This document shows, piece by piece, positions 22,130 to 31,536 of a stretch of 64,000 nucleotides of DNA. The notes under the pieces are model-generated. The model did no database searches, had not been told where the DNA came from, and was given only the letters and a program-made list of their open reading frames with translations. Source of the stretch: Paenibacillus xylanexedens (GTDB lineage Bacteria; Bacillota; Bacilli; Paenibacillales; Paenibacillaceae); NCBI RefSeq assembly GCF_001908275.1, contig NZ_CP018620.1:4960001-5024000 (forward strand). Reading direction: 5' to 3'. The position numbers were made by a program, and so were the translations under genes. The stretch's first letter is position 1. Every line of letters starts with the position of its first letter.

Positions 22130-22228
22130 ATGAACGGAAAAAAATTCGTGGTTCTTTTTGGGCTCCTTGTTGGCCTCTGTATTGGAACATTTAGTGCTGT
22201 TCTTTACTGGATCTTGTCTGTAGTCTGA
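22130..22228 (+). CDS. Possible small hydrophobic membrane peptide, 32 aa
   Basis: ATG at 22130 and TGA at 22226-22228 encode a 32-residue peptide. It has a short basic start (MNGKK) followed by one continuous hydrophobic stretch, as expected for a single membrane helix. A GAGGG lies about 12-14 bases upstream, a poor spacing for a ribosome site. It sits alone between oppositely oriented genes and no family is recognised. It may be a chance ORF. Confidence 0.3.
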   Translation: MNGKKFVVLFGLLVGLCIGTFSAVLYWILSVV

Positions 22229-22241
22229 GTACTATGCAAAT

Positions 22242-22266
22242 AGACACCTCCATTAAGGAGATGCCT
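22242..22266 (-). terminator. Hairpin downstream of the YVTN/small-protein pair
   Basis: A ten-pair stem with a five-base loop. Written on the minus strand it is AGGCATCTCC and GGAGGTGTCT with two G-U wobbles; on the plus strand these become mismatches, so it folds better as a minus transcript. Only TATTTG follows, so the U-tract is weak. It lies 46 bases after the stop of the 73-residue protein. Confidence 0.45.
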
Positions 22267-22312
22267 GTTCCTTTCTGATCTGATCATTCAAGACTCACGA
22301 TTCTCCTTATCC

Positions 22313-22534
22313 TCAGAGAAACGGATTCCTCTTTATTTCAGATCCGATTTTTTCGCTTACTTCTTTCTCTGTATCACTCAATATCTGATCTGAAGATGGC
22401 ACAGTTGAATAATCGTCCTGTAATACAATTACATACATCCCCTTACCTGAAATCCTAACTTGGCATACAGAATTTTCTTTGTTCATGGTGATCAGCTGCT
22501 CCATTAAGTCTGATGCCGTTATAACTTCTTTCAT
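22313..22534 (-). CDS. Small hypothetical protein, 73 aa
   Basis: A soluble-looking acidic protein with no signal peptide or membrane helix, unknown in family. A strong GAGGGG lies upstream of its ATG. It starts 18 bases after the YVTN protein's stop, so the two are probably co-transcribed and perhaps coupled. The N-terminal half (ITASDLMEQLITMN) looks helical and the middle (VRISGKGMYVIVLQDD) looks like beta strands. The C-terminal part is charged. Confidence 0.65.
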   Translation of the reverse strand: MKEVITASDLMEQLITMNKENSVCQVRISGKGMYVIVLQDDYSTVPSSDQILSDTEKEVSEKIGSEIKRNPFL

Positions 22535-22552
22535 CCGAATCCCCTCACCTTT

Positions 22553-23818
22553 CTACGGATTTACACCTACTGCGAACGGACGTGCCCCCACCGGAATAGT
22601 AGCAATCACCGTATTTGTTTCGCCATCGATCACAGAAATGGTATTGTCATCTTGATTGCTTATATAAACTCGATTGGTTAACGGATTTGCCCCCGCTCCG
22701 TTTGGATTAACCCCGACTGGCACAGTTGCAATCACCGTATTGGTTAGTCCACTAATTACTGAAACATTATCCGTGTCTCGATTGGGTACGTAAATGGCGT
22801 TTGTGGAGGTATCAACCGCTACTGCAGCTGGCGTAACGCCGACTGGAATGGTATCAATTACGGTATTCGTCAATCCATCAATAACGGAAACCGTATTACT
22901 GGTAAAATTCGATACATAAATACGGTTGGTGGCTGGATTGACACCTACACGGAATGGATTGACCTGAACGGGGATCGTAGCAATCACTGTATTGGTTACT
23001 CCATCGATCACAGACACAGCATCAGAATTAAAATTTACTGCATAGATCCGATTCGTTAAGGAATTGACGCCTATACCCGTTAGAAAATTGAGTCCGGGAA
23101 TAGTGATAGTATCAATCACCGTGTTGGTCAATCCATCAATAACGGTTACATCTTCAGTTGTATCCAATGAATTAAAATTTGCCGTATAAATAGCATTGGT
23201 CGCTATATCGACCCCTACGTCACTTGGCTCACTCCCAACCGGAACAGAAGCAATCACTGCGTTGGATAAACTATTAATGACGGACATGGTATTGCTGCCT
23301 CTGTTTGCGACATAAATACGACTCGTTAATGGATTGACATCAATCCCTGCAGGATTCGTCCCCACAGGAATGGTAGCAATCACCATATTCGTTTCGCCAT
23401 TAATGACGGAAACATCGTTACTATTAAAATTGGCTACATATATGCGGTTGACTGACGTATTATCCCCCTCTATTTCAAGTTCGGAAGAAACTAATCGATG
23501 TGCGGCAACAAGCTGGCCGGTTTCATTTTTGCCCCACACGGAAATCTCCGTCTGCTCTATAGCTACACCTTCAACTGTAAAGACAAATTCAAACGCATCC
23601 AGATTGGCAAAATAAGTTCTTGTCACTACCTGATCCGGAGCAATTGAAATCTGCTCGCTGACATATAAAGTCCTCGTAGAGGTCAAATTATACCCTTGTA
23701 TCAAAACAACGGATTCATCCAGAGAATTCCTGTTATCAATTTTAACGGTAACTTGTTGTGTTGGCCGTACATCACTTACGGCATTATTCTCGATAGGTCC
23801 GGTTGATAGAATGGCCAT
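22553..23818 (-). CDS. YVTN-family seven-bladed beta-propeller protein, 421 aa
   Basis: The N-terminal 120 or so residues form a beta-rich domain (begins MAILSTGPIENN). They are followed by seven tandem propeller blades of 41-48 residues with the pattern TNRIYVxNFxSNxVSVIDGxTNTVIATIPVG. The protein ends exactly at the end of blade seven, so the propeller looks complete. No signal peptide is visible. The ATG at 23818 is chosen because AAGGAG lies 8 bases upstream; a GTG 18 bases further out lacks a site. Such proteins are usually surface or spore-associated binding scaffolds, but the ligand cannot be told. It precedes a 73-residue protein in a short operon. Confidence 0.85.
   Translation of the reverse strand: MAILSTGPIENNAVSDVRPTQQVTVKIDNRNSLDESVVLIQGYNLTSTRTLYVSEQISIAPDQVVTRTYFANLDAFEFVFTVEGVAIEQTEISVWGKNETGQLVAAHRLVSSELEIEGDNTSVNRIYVANFNSNDVSVINGETNMVIATIPVGTNPAGIDVNPLTSRIYVANRGSNTMSVINSLSNAVIASVPVGSEPSDVGVDIATNAIYTANFNSLDTTEDVTVIDGLTNTVIDTITIPGLNFLTGIGVNSLTNRIYAVNFNSDAVSVIDGVTNTVIATIPVQVNPFRVGVNPATNRIYVSNFTSNTVSVIDGLTNTVIDTIPVGVTPAAVAVDTSTNAIYVPNRDTDNVSVISGLTNTVIATVPVGVNPNGAGANPLTNRVYISNQDDNTISVIDGETNTVIATIPVGARPFAVGVNP
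22556..23455 (-). repeat. Seven in-frame tandem repeats of about 126 bp encoding propeller blades
   Basis: Blade lengths in residues are 43, 42, 48, 42, 42, 42 and 41. Blade three carries a six-residue insertion (DTTEDV region). The repeats diverge in sequence but keep NRIYVxN, VSVIDG and TNTVIATIPVG. Confidence 0.85.
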
Positions 23819-23896
23819 TTCGATTCTCTCCTTCACTTAGATGTTATGGTTTGATTAGAACCCTTTTGTGAAAATATAAATTGATCTGTTTAAACC

Positions 23897-23930
23897 AAAA
23901 AAAGACCCTGCAATAATATATGCAGGGTCT
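23897..23930 (-). terminator. Intrinsic terminator of the HAD phosphatase gene
   Basis: A perfect ten-base-pair stem (AGACCCTGCA and TGCAGGGTCT, 23903-23930, loop of eight) is followed on the minus strand by a run of T. It lies 65 bases past the HAD gene stop and upstream of the YVTN gene. Confidence 0.88.
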
Positions 23931-23995
23931 AAAATAAGGTTTGGGACAAAGGGTGTACGTATTACCCGTTTTTATCTCTCACCTTGTCTTCTTTA

Positions 23996-24853
23996 TCAAG
24001 TGATCAATCCATACTTCACAAAACTATGATACAATCCATCTTCCTCGACTGTTCCAGTAATATCATCTGCAATGGCTTTCAGACCTGGCTTTGCATTACC
24101 CATGGCAATTCCGATGTTACAAAATTCCAACATCTCGGCATCATTCATGCCATCACCGATGGCAAATGTATCTTCTTGGGACATGCCCAGATGCTTCAGC
24201 AGATCAGCGATCGCAATGGCTTTGTGAATGCCAGGGATCATCAGTTCACCACTTCCTTCACCAAAGATCGGCACAGTGCACTGAATGACTTCGAATTTCC
24301 CTTCAAACTCTTGCTTGATCCGCTCAAACGGGATGGCTGAGCTCTCCAAGAAACATACTTTGTTCACATCATCCTTGTACAGGTCGGCCTCTCCATACGT
24401 TAATCCGGCAATAAACGGGTGCGGTTTCAGCTCCTTCTTCTCTCTGGCTACAGGGTCATTCTCCACATCGCCATAGATACGGCGTTCCAGGTGAGGTTGA
24501 AGATTGCTACTCGCATACAATGCCGAATTGGATTCAAGGTAGAAGTCAATACCGTTTTCATTAAAGAAATCGACCATATGTCGAACATCTTCCGCTGTTA
24601 CCCTTTTGTGATATAACACGTCCTTGCCAAACTCCACATAACCCCCACCTGCACCAATCAGACCATCGAATCCGACATCCCAGATGGAATCATAAATTTC
24701 CGCTTTGGATCGGCCTGTACATAAATAGAGCAGATGTCCGTTCTCTCTGGCCTGTTTACAAGCCTTTTGTGCTGACAACGGAATACTTCCGTCATCATCT
24801 ACCAGTGTCCCATCAATATCAATAAAAACAATTTTTCGCTTCGTTTCGTTCAT
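23996..24853 (-). CDS. Cof-type HAD-IIB family hydrolase, 285 aa
   Basis: Haloacid-dehalogenase superfamily phosphatase of the Cof/YidA group, acting on small phosphorylated metabolites in the cytoplasm. Motif I is DIDGTLVDDDG near the N-terminus. Motif II is the CTGRSK region, and motif IV is GDGMNDAEML near the C-terminus. The 285-residue length and the cap between motifs II and III fit class IIB. The start at 24853 has a GGGGG stretch upstream and places MNETKRK before motif I; an in-frame ATG at 24871 is also possible. The substrate cannot be assigned. It lies about 95 bases after a GNAT gene on the same strand. Confidence 0.88.
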   Translation of the reverse strand: MNETKRKIVFIDIDGTLVDDDGSIPLSAQKACKQARENGHLLYLCTGRSKAEIYDSIWDVGFDGLIGAGGGYVEFGKDVLYHKRVTAEDVRHMVDFFNENGIDFYLESNSALYASSNLQPHLERRIYGDVENDPVAREKKELKPHPFIAGLTYGEADLYKDDVNKVCFLESSAIPFERIKQEFEGKFEVIQCTVPIFGEGSGELMIPGIHKAIAIADLLKHLGMSQEDTFAIGDGMNDAEMLEFCNIGIAMGNAKPGLKAIADDITGTVEEDGLYHSFVKYGLIT

Positions 24854-24967
24854 CTGCCTAGCCCCCATCATGTATGTTGTTTCCTATACCATCCATCGCA
24901 ATGCAAATTTCGCTATTTGTTGGAACTTGTTATAGCACAATGTTTTAGGTTTGTCCGTTTCCAATGG

Positions 24968-25498
24968 TCACTCACATGCCAACTTGTCCATATGTACGGT
25001 TTGCCAGTCATCATCCTGCTCAGCAATAACCGTAAACCCTTGGCGTTTCCAGAAATCTACGGCTCCTGGCAAGAAGCGATGTGTATGCAAATACAGCGTC
25101 GTATAGTGCATATCCTTTACCACGCTCTCCAGTTCGTTCATCAACATCGAACCAATGCCAAACCTACGATACGCGGGATCCACATAACATTTTACTATTT
25201 CGGCAGCCGATCGAGCTGCATATCGACCTTCCACAGCTTCGATACGTCCATCATATGGTAATATCCCAATAGAACCGACGATACCCCCACCCTCCATCAT
25301 TGCAACAAGAAAGATCGAACCATCGGAGTCCAGATAATGTTCTCTGAACTGCTCGAAGTCCACAGGCAATTTCGTATGATCCATCATCGGAAACACTTCT
25401 CTACGTACACGCATGGCAAAATCAATGGCATCATGAATCTGGTGTGCCTGAACTGGTGTGACTGTCGGTATACTCTGAAGTTGTGTCAATAAATCCAC
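24968..25498 (-). CDS. GNAT family N-acetyltransferase, 176 aa
   Basis: Predicted acetyl-CoA-dependent N-acetyltransferase. The acetyl-CoA binding loop YRRFGIGSML (R-x-x-G-x-G) follows the strand EIVKCYVDPA. The C-terminal part has the usual FWKRQGFTVI segment. It starts at GTG with AGAGG ten bases upstream; the nearby ATG is out of frame. The substrate is unknown. It is divergent from the protease gene at 25710 and may share a transcript with the downstream HAD gene. Confidence 0.85.
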   Translation of the reverse strand: MDLLTQLQSIPTVTPVQAHQIHDAIDFAMRVRREVFPMMDHTKLPVDFEQFREHYLDSDGSIFLVAMMEGGGIVGSIGILPYDGRIEAVEGRYAARSAAEIVKCYVDPAYRRFGIGSMLMNELESVVKDMHYTTLYLHTHRFLPGAVDFWKRQGFTVIAEQDDDWQTVHMDKLACE

Positions 25499-25709
25499 AT
25501 TCCTTATCCTCTGTATTAGGAGCTAACTCTCGGCCCTGCCTTAAATCTTGTTCATGCCAAAGCGGCTCTCTTCATATCATCTTACCGAATTTATCCCTTC
25601 CTATCAATCTATCTACACTACTATCCAAATTGCAAGAGTGCCCGCGCAGTCTAATAGAGTTCGCATACGATAAGGCGTGTCACAATTCATATTGGAGGGA
25701 TAAACGCTC

Positions 25710-26867
25710 ATGTGGTTATGGTTAGGTGTTTTTGCTTTCATTTTGCTAGTAATCGGGTTCGTGTATCGTTATCTGGACCAACTTGCCGAGAGCAAGTTTC
25801 ATCCTCACGCTCCCAAGCAACTCTTAGTCAAATTCAAGGAAGGTACAACCGAAGATGAGATGCACACCCTTCACAAAAAAGGGAGATGTAAGGTCGCTGA
25901 GACCTATGAAGATTTAGGCTGGTACCGTGTGGAATCCCGCAAAAAAATGCACAGAATGCTGAAACATTACAAAGATCATGAGCTTATTGAACATGCAGAG
26001 CCGAATTACCTCGTTGAGGCTTCTTTCACTCCTAATGACCCTTTCTTTCCTTATCAGTATAACCTGTCCAAAATCAATGCACCCGCTGCATGGGATATTA
26101 CTCAGAGTAACAGCTCTGTCAAAATCGCCATTATCGATACCGGTGTACAGCTAAACCATCCAGAATTGGCCTCCAAGCTCCTCCCCGGTTATGATTATGT
26201 TGATTATGATAACATCCCTGAGGACGGGAACGGCCACGGCACCCATGTAGCTGGGATCGCTGCCTCCGTTACCAACAATGGAGTGGGCATCGCAGGCGCT
26301 GCACCGCTCGCATCCATCGTTCCTCTCCGGGTACTGGATAACAACGGGCAAGGAACGATAGGTAATGTCGGTAACGGGCTTGTCTTTGCTGCCAATAACG
26401 GTGTACAGGTTGTTAACCTGAGCCTTGGTGGGCCGATGGGAAATGCTTTCCTTCAAGCTGCCGTACAGTATGCTTGGGATCGTGGAGCTGTGATTATTGC
26501 CGCAGCTGGTAACGACAACACTTCATTCCCAATCGTACCCGCATCATATCCCAACGTGATTGCTGTCGCTTCGACCAATCCCTCCGATCTCAAATCCAAT
26601 TTCTCCAACTATGGCTCTTGGGTGGATATGGCTGCACCGGGTGATACCATTCTATCCACATACCTGGGTGGTTCCTATGCCTACCTTAGCGGGACATCCA
26701 TGGCTGCCCCTCATGTGGCTGGAGCGGCTGCACTTCTCGCTGCGCAAGGGAAAACAAATGCTCAAATTCGGGATGCGCTGTGTTTCGCTTCTGATCCGGT
26801 ATCAGGCTCCGGGATCTACTGGACATATGGTCGACTGAATGCCTATCAGAGCTTGCAGGTGCCATAA
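25710..26867 (+). CDS. Membrane-anchored S8 subtilisin-family serine protease, 385 aa
   Basis: The catalytic triad is Asp143 (AIIDTGVQLNHP), His176 (GNGHGTHVAG) and Ser330 (SGTSMAAPHVAG), with the oxyanion region AAAGNDN present. Residues 3-20 form a hydrophobic segment followed by YRYLDQ without a clear signal-peptidase site, so an N-terminal anchor is likely. Residues 36-105 resemble a fervidolysin-type propeptide (LLVKFKEGTTEDEM). The mature part resembles thermitase-like subtilases. GGAGGG precedes ATG. It forms a single-gene unit, convergent with the Rid-family gene. Extracellular proteolysis is the likely role; the target is unknown. Confidence 0.92.
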   Translation: MWLWLGVFAFILLVIGFVYRYLDQLAESKFHPHAPKQLLVKFKEGTTEDEMHTLHKKGRCKVAETYEDLGWYRVESRKKMHRMLKHYKDHELIEHAEPNYLVEASFTPNDPFFPYQYNLSKINAPAAWDITQSNSSVKIAIIDTGVQLNHPELASKLLPGYDYVDYDNIPEDGNGHGTHVAGIAASVTNNGVGIAGAAPLASIVPLRVLDNNGQGTIGNVGNGLVFAANNGVQVVNLSLGGPMGNAFLQAAVQYAWDRGAVIIAAAGNDNTSFPIVPASYPNVIAVASTNPSDLKSNFSNYGSWVDMAAPGDTILSTYLGGSYAYLSGTSMAAPHVAGAAALLAAQGKTNAQIRDALCFASDPVSGSGIYWTYGRLNAYQSLQVP

Positions 26868-26923
26868 TACACCTACTATCGCTCATGATTGCACACATGG
26901 CATATCCTTTCCATTTTTACACA

Positions 26924-26967
26924 AATAAAAAAACGAAGGGGCATCTGTAAGTGAGATGCTCCTTCGT
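26924..26967. terminator. Bidirectional terminator between protease and Rid gene
   Basis: A fourteen-pair stem at 26933-26967 (ACGAAGGGGCATCT with AGATGCTCCTTCGT, one wobble). The A-rich run just before it gives a strong U-tract on the minus strand, terminating the Rid gene. It also lies 66 bases past the protease stop, where it can stop plus-strand transcripts less strongly. Confidence 0.88.
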
Positions 26968-26988
26968 TTGGTTAGAAAGTATTCGATG

Positions 26989-27387
26989 TTACACTTTTGC
27001 TGCCCAAAGCTCAATTTCAATTTTAATCTCTGGTAGACCTAACGCCGTAATATATCCAATCGTCATTGCAGGATAATCCGTACTAAATAATTGTCCCCAC
27101 TCGGCATATAAGAAATCCCAATCGATTTCCTCGGTTGCCCATACGTTCACTTTGATAATATGTTCAGCATCTAAGCGCTCAGATTTGAGCACTGTTTTAA
27201 TATTATTAAATGTATTAGTGACTTGCTCATTCAGACTCTCTGGAAAGAGTCCATTCTGATCTGCTCCAATTTGACCCGAAGTCACAAATAACTCTGCATT
27301 CCTCGGAATTCTTGTAATATGCGTGTACTGACCTACAGGAGCTGGCATATTTTCTGGATTTTTTCTAGTAATTTTGTCCATATTCAT
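26989..27387 (-). CDS. RidA/YjgF-family protein lacking the catalytic arginine, 132 aa
   Basis: Typical Rid-family length and fold signature: PAPVGQYTH near the start, LFVTSGQIGAD, and the C-terminal IEIELWAA strand. Archetypal RidA enzymes (E. coli RidA, B. subtilis YabJ) carry an arginine in PARSCVEV that is needed for imine deaminase activity. Here the matching segment reads YPAMTIGYI, so the arginine is replaced by methionine. It is probably not a standard 2-aminoacrylate deaminase and may belong to one of the other Rid subgroups. GAGG precedes ATG. It has its own terminator. Confidence 0.85.
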   Translation of the reverse strand: MNMDKITRKNPENMPAPVGQYTHITRIPRNAELFVTSGQIGADQNGLFPESLNEQVTNTFNNIKTVLKSERLDAEHIIKVNVWATEEIDWDFLYAEWGQLFSTDYPAMTIGYITALGLPEIKIEIELWAAKV

Positions 27388-27701
27388 TTGGATTACCTCA
27401 TCATTCTTAAGATTTTTCTGCGTTATTTCCTAGTTTTCTTCCGATTTTGGGCAGACTTCACCCTTGGAATAGATTCTAGAAAAAGACAGCAGTGGAGTAT
27501 CCATATCCCGAAGATATAAACGCAAGTGATTTTTTCTTCATGAGTGGATGCTCCTCCCTTCTTAAGTGACAAGATTCTCTTCATTTCTTTATTATATCTG
27601 AAAGCCACATCAAGGGTCAAATTCATCCCCTTATAAACAAAGAGCAATCCCGTAGTAACGAGACTGCTCTTTGTTTATTTTATAGCGTCGGACACCTTGT
27701 A
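27388..27701. other. Intergenic region between bglA and the Rid gene
   Basis: About 310 bases containing one strong terminator (27635-27676). A 74-codon minus-strand ORF at 27423-27647 overlaps that region, lacks a ribosome site and has no recognisable features, so it is not called. The promoter of the Rid gene should lie in the part nearest 27400-27600 but is not clear. Confidence 0.5.
27635..27676 (-). terminator. Terminator of the first beta-glucoside operon
   Basis: A perfect twelve-pair stem (AAACAAAGAGCA at 27635-27646 and TGCTCTTTGTTT at 27665-27676). It begins 26 bases after the bglA stop. The stem itself ends in T-rich sequence on the minus strand. Confidence 0.85.
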
Positions 27702-29168
<1,467 letters not shown>

Positions 29169-29178
29169 TTAGTTTCAA

Positions 29179-31092
29179 TTAGCTTAATACCGTGATCAAT
29201 TTATCTTTCTCATGAACGGATGCATCTTTTGTTCCTACAACGTCCAGATAATTTGAAGTATTAGTCACAATGATCGGTGTAACCGTCTCATACCCTGCAT
29301 CCTTAATGGCTTGCAGATCAAACTCAACAATCAGGTCACCTGCGTTAACACGGTCTCCATCTTTCACATGGGTTGTAAAATGTTGACCTTTCAGCTTGAC
29401 CGTATCCTGTCCAATATGGATCAGCATCTCTACACCATCATCGCTTACAAGACCAATGGCGTGTTTGGTACGATATACGGTTTGAACAACACCTGTGATT
29501 GGAGATACCACTCTACCACTGGTTGGACGAATTGCAATCCCTTTACCCATGTGCTCACCTGCAAACGTTACGTCATTAATTTCATTCAGTGCAACAACTT
29601 CACCAGCCATTGGGCTGACAATTTCGTATCTGCTGTTCGGATTTGGATCAAGTACTGGTGCTGGAGCTGGTGTAGCTTCCACTTTGTCTTTGAATCCAAC
29701 CACGTATGTCAGAATAAAACCAAGGATGAACGCGATACCACATGCAACCAGAGCCATATAGAATCCGGAATCAACGCCTGTTGCCTTATTAATGAAGCTT
29801 GGGAAACCGAACACACCCAGTCCACCAAAGATGTATAATTTTGAACCGGCCAATCCCAAGATACCACCACCGATACCACCTGCAATACAGCTCATGATAA
29901 ACGGTTTTTTCAGTGGAAGTGTCAGACCGTAAATTGCTGGCTCGGTTACACCGAAGATCCCAGAGATGAAGGCCGGAATACCTAAAGATTTCAATTTCGT
30001 ATTTTTGGTTTTCAGTATAACCGCAAGTACAGCACCGATTTGGGCAAAGGAGGCAGCGAAAGACATGGCAATTACCGGATCAGCCCCAGAAGTACTCAAG
30101 TTAAGAAGCATGACTGGCACGAGTCCCCAGTGGAGCCCAAACAGTACAAACACTTGCCACAAACCACCGATAATCAAACCTGTAACAACTGGACTTAAAT
30201 CGTAGATGCCTGTTGCTCCTGCACCAATCAACTGTCCTGCCCAAGTGGATACTGGACCAATCAGAATGAATGTTGCCGGAACGATAACGAGCAAAGTAAA
30301 GAATGGAACAAGGAACGTGCTAACGACTTTAGGAATAATATTTTTAAAGAATCTTTCAATTTTAACAGCGAAGAATGTAGCAATAATGATTGGAATAACT
30401 GATGTTGAATAACTCATCAGAATAACTGGAATACCAAGGAACGTAATGTGAATCGGTGATTCAATTAACGTACCCGCAAACAGGGTGTACAATGGATCTC
30501 CAGCAGTCAGGCCGGACAGCGTAGGATAAACCAATGAAGCACCTATCGCCATACCCAGGAACGGTGAACCGCCAAATTTCTTGATTGCCGTGTAACCAAG
30601 GAAGATCGGGAAGAAGTAGAACAGACAGTCACCCGTTGCATTCAACAGTTGGTACGTTCCAGAAGTGTCTGTAATCCATCCAAAGGATAAAAACATGGCC
30701 GTGAAACCTTTGATCATACCTGTGGCAGCCAGCAAACCGAGTAGTGGTGTGAACACACCGGAGATCATGTCGATAAATCGGCTGAACAACCCTACTTTTT
30801 TGCCTGAGTTGTCCGTTTCCTCTTCCACTTGTCCTTCACTTGGGAAATTCCCTACTTTAACGACTGCTTTATATACATCCGGCACTTCGTTGCCGATAAC
30901 AACTTGATATTGTCCACCACTTTGCATGACGGTAATAACACCTGGCAGATTTTTAAGTTCTTCCGTTTTGGCTACGCTTTCATCTTTCAGTTTAAACCGC
31001 AGTCTTGTTACGCAATGGAATACACTATTTACGTTCTCGCGACCACCTACACGTGACAGAATGTCCTTAGCTAATTGATCGTAGTTGCTCAT
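29179..31092 (-). CDS. bglP: PTS beta-glucoside transporter subunit IIBCA (second tandem copy), 637 aa
   Basis: Fused permease that phosphorylates beta-glucosides during uptake. The IIB domain is N-terminal with its phosphorylated cysteine at Cys27 (VFHCVTRLRF). The multi-helix IIC follows (about 105-465). The C-terminal IIA domain carries the histidine motif MLIHIGQDT. It is closely similar along its whole length to the next upstream gene (31537-33474), pointing to a tandem duplication. Its leader contains two RAT-like elements and an intrinsic terminator, so LicT-type antitermination is likely. It is followed by bglA after 34 bases. Confidence 0.94.
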   Translation of the reverse strand: MSNYDQLAKDILSRVGGRENVNSVFHCVTRLRFKLKDESVAKTEELKNLPGVITVMQSGGQYQVVIGNEVPDVYKAVVKVGNFPSEGQVEEETDNSGKKVGLFSRFIDMISGVFTPLLGLLAATGMIKGFTAMFLSFGWITDTSGTYQLLNATGDCLFYFFPIFLGYTAIKKFGGSPFLGMAIGASLVYPTLSGLTAGDPLYTLFAGTLIESPIHITFLGIPVILMSYSTSVIPIIIATFFAVKIERFFKNIIPKVVSTFLVPFFTLLVIVPATFILIGPVSTWAGQLIGAGATGIYDLSPVVTGLIIGGLWQVFVLFGLHWGLVPVMLLNLSTSGADPVIAMSFAASFAQIGAVLAVILKTKNTKLKSLGIPAFISGIFGVTEPAIYGLTLPLKKPFIMSCIAGGIGGGILGLAGSKLYIFGGLGVFGFPSFINKATGVDSGFYMALVACGIAFILGFILTYVVGFKDKVEATPAPAPVLDPNPNSRYEIVSPMAGEVVALNEINDVTFAGEHMGKGIAIRPTSGRVVSPITGVVQTVYRTKHAIGLVSDDGVEMLIHIGQDTVKLKGQHFTTHVKDGDRVNAGDLIVEFDLQAIKDAGYETVTPIIVTNTSNYLDVVGTKDASVHEKDKLITVLS

Positions 31093-31140
31093 TGTAATTC
31101 TCCCTCTCTAAGTAGACTCCCCATGACTTTTGAAACAAAT

Positions 31141-31221
31141 AAAACCTGAACCACTGAACATACACAACATACCGGATCGTCCGGAAATCAGTCGTGTTAT
31201 TCAGCAATTCAGGTTTTGCCC
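31141..31221 (-). terminator. Leader terminator of second bglP
   Basis: On the minus strand, AAAACCTGAA (31212-31221 as read in reverse) pairs with TTCAGGTTTT (31141-31150), with extra pairing TTGCTGAA/TTCAGTGG inside. ATTTGTTT follows. The 5' arm overlaps the RAT element at 31212-31237, so the two structures are mutually exclusive, as in bglP/licS-type attenuators. Confidence 0.8.
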
Positions 31222-31237
31222 TTAACGGTTGCAACCC
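31212..31237 (-). promoter_or_regulatory. RAT antiterminator element, proximal, second bglP leader
   Basis: The minus strand reads GGGTTGCAACC, a short centre, then GGGCAAAACC, close to the LicT/SacY ribonucleic antiterminator consensus. Its 3' end overlaps the terminator's 5' arm. A BglG-family protein binding here should prevent termination. Confidence 0.8.
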
Positions 31238-31319
31238 TGTAAGGCTGTACACATTGGTATTTAATTATTTGGATAACGAAAGTAAGTTACATTCCATATC
31301 CTCTGAACTGAGGATGGCC

Positions 31320-31348
31320 GGCATTGCCTGATTGAACAGTTACAATCC
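31320..31348 (-). promoter_or_regulatory. Second, distal RAT-like element in the same leader
   Basis: The minus strand reads GGATTGTAACTG, then TTCAATCAGGCAATGCC, a closer match to the canonical LicT RAT than the proximal element 83 bases downstream. It is followed by a hairpin (CCATCCTC with GAGGATATGG) that lacks a clear U-tract. It may be an additional attenuator or a remnant of the duplication of the leader. Confidence 0.65.
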
Positions 31349-31453
31349 GATTGATGAATGCGCTTACTTCTTGAACTCATCATAGTACATCTGAACTACG
31401 TTTGCAACACTTATTTTTATTAATTTCACAAATACATTTTAGTGGCTGAAAAT

Positions 31454-31493
31454 GAAAAAAAGAGACCTCTTCGAAAACATCAAAGTGGTCTCT
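31454..31493 (-). terminator. Terminator after first bglP copy
   Basis: The stem AGAGACC (31461-31467) with GGTCTCT (31487-31493), extended by CTT/AAG, is followed on the minus strand by seven T. It starts 43 bases after the stop of the upstream PTS gene, separating the two tandem permease genes transcriptionally. Confidence 0.85.
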
Positions 31494-31536
31494 ATAAGCT
31501 AATGTTCAGATTAATAGAATACGCATTATAGCAGAA

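Larger units (their letters stand above)
21989..22312. other. Intergenic region upstream of the lipopeptide cluster
   Basis: About 320 bases. On the minus strand a TTGACT hexamer lies near 22103-22108, but no good -10 follows at 17 bases, so the transacylase promoter is not clearly placed. The region also holds a possible 32-codon plus-strand ORF and a hairpin at 22242-22266. No transcription factor gene or recognisable operator was seen. Confidence 0.5.

Noticed and set aside
22556..23455. Regularly spaced repeats of about 126 bp that might suggest a repeat array
   Set aside because: They are in-frame, diverged coding repeats of a beta-propeller protein, not CRISPR or a satellite.
27423..27647. 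A 74-codon minus-strand ORF between bglA and the Rid gene
   Set aside because: No ribosome site at its starts, it begins at the edge of the bglA terminator, and the composition is not protein-like.
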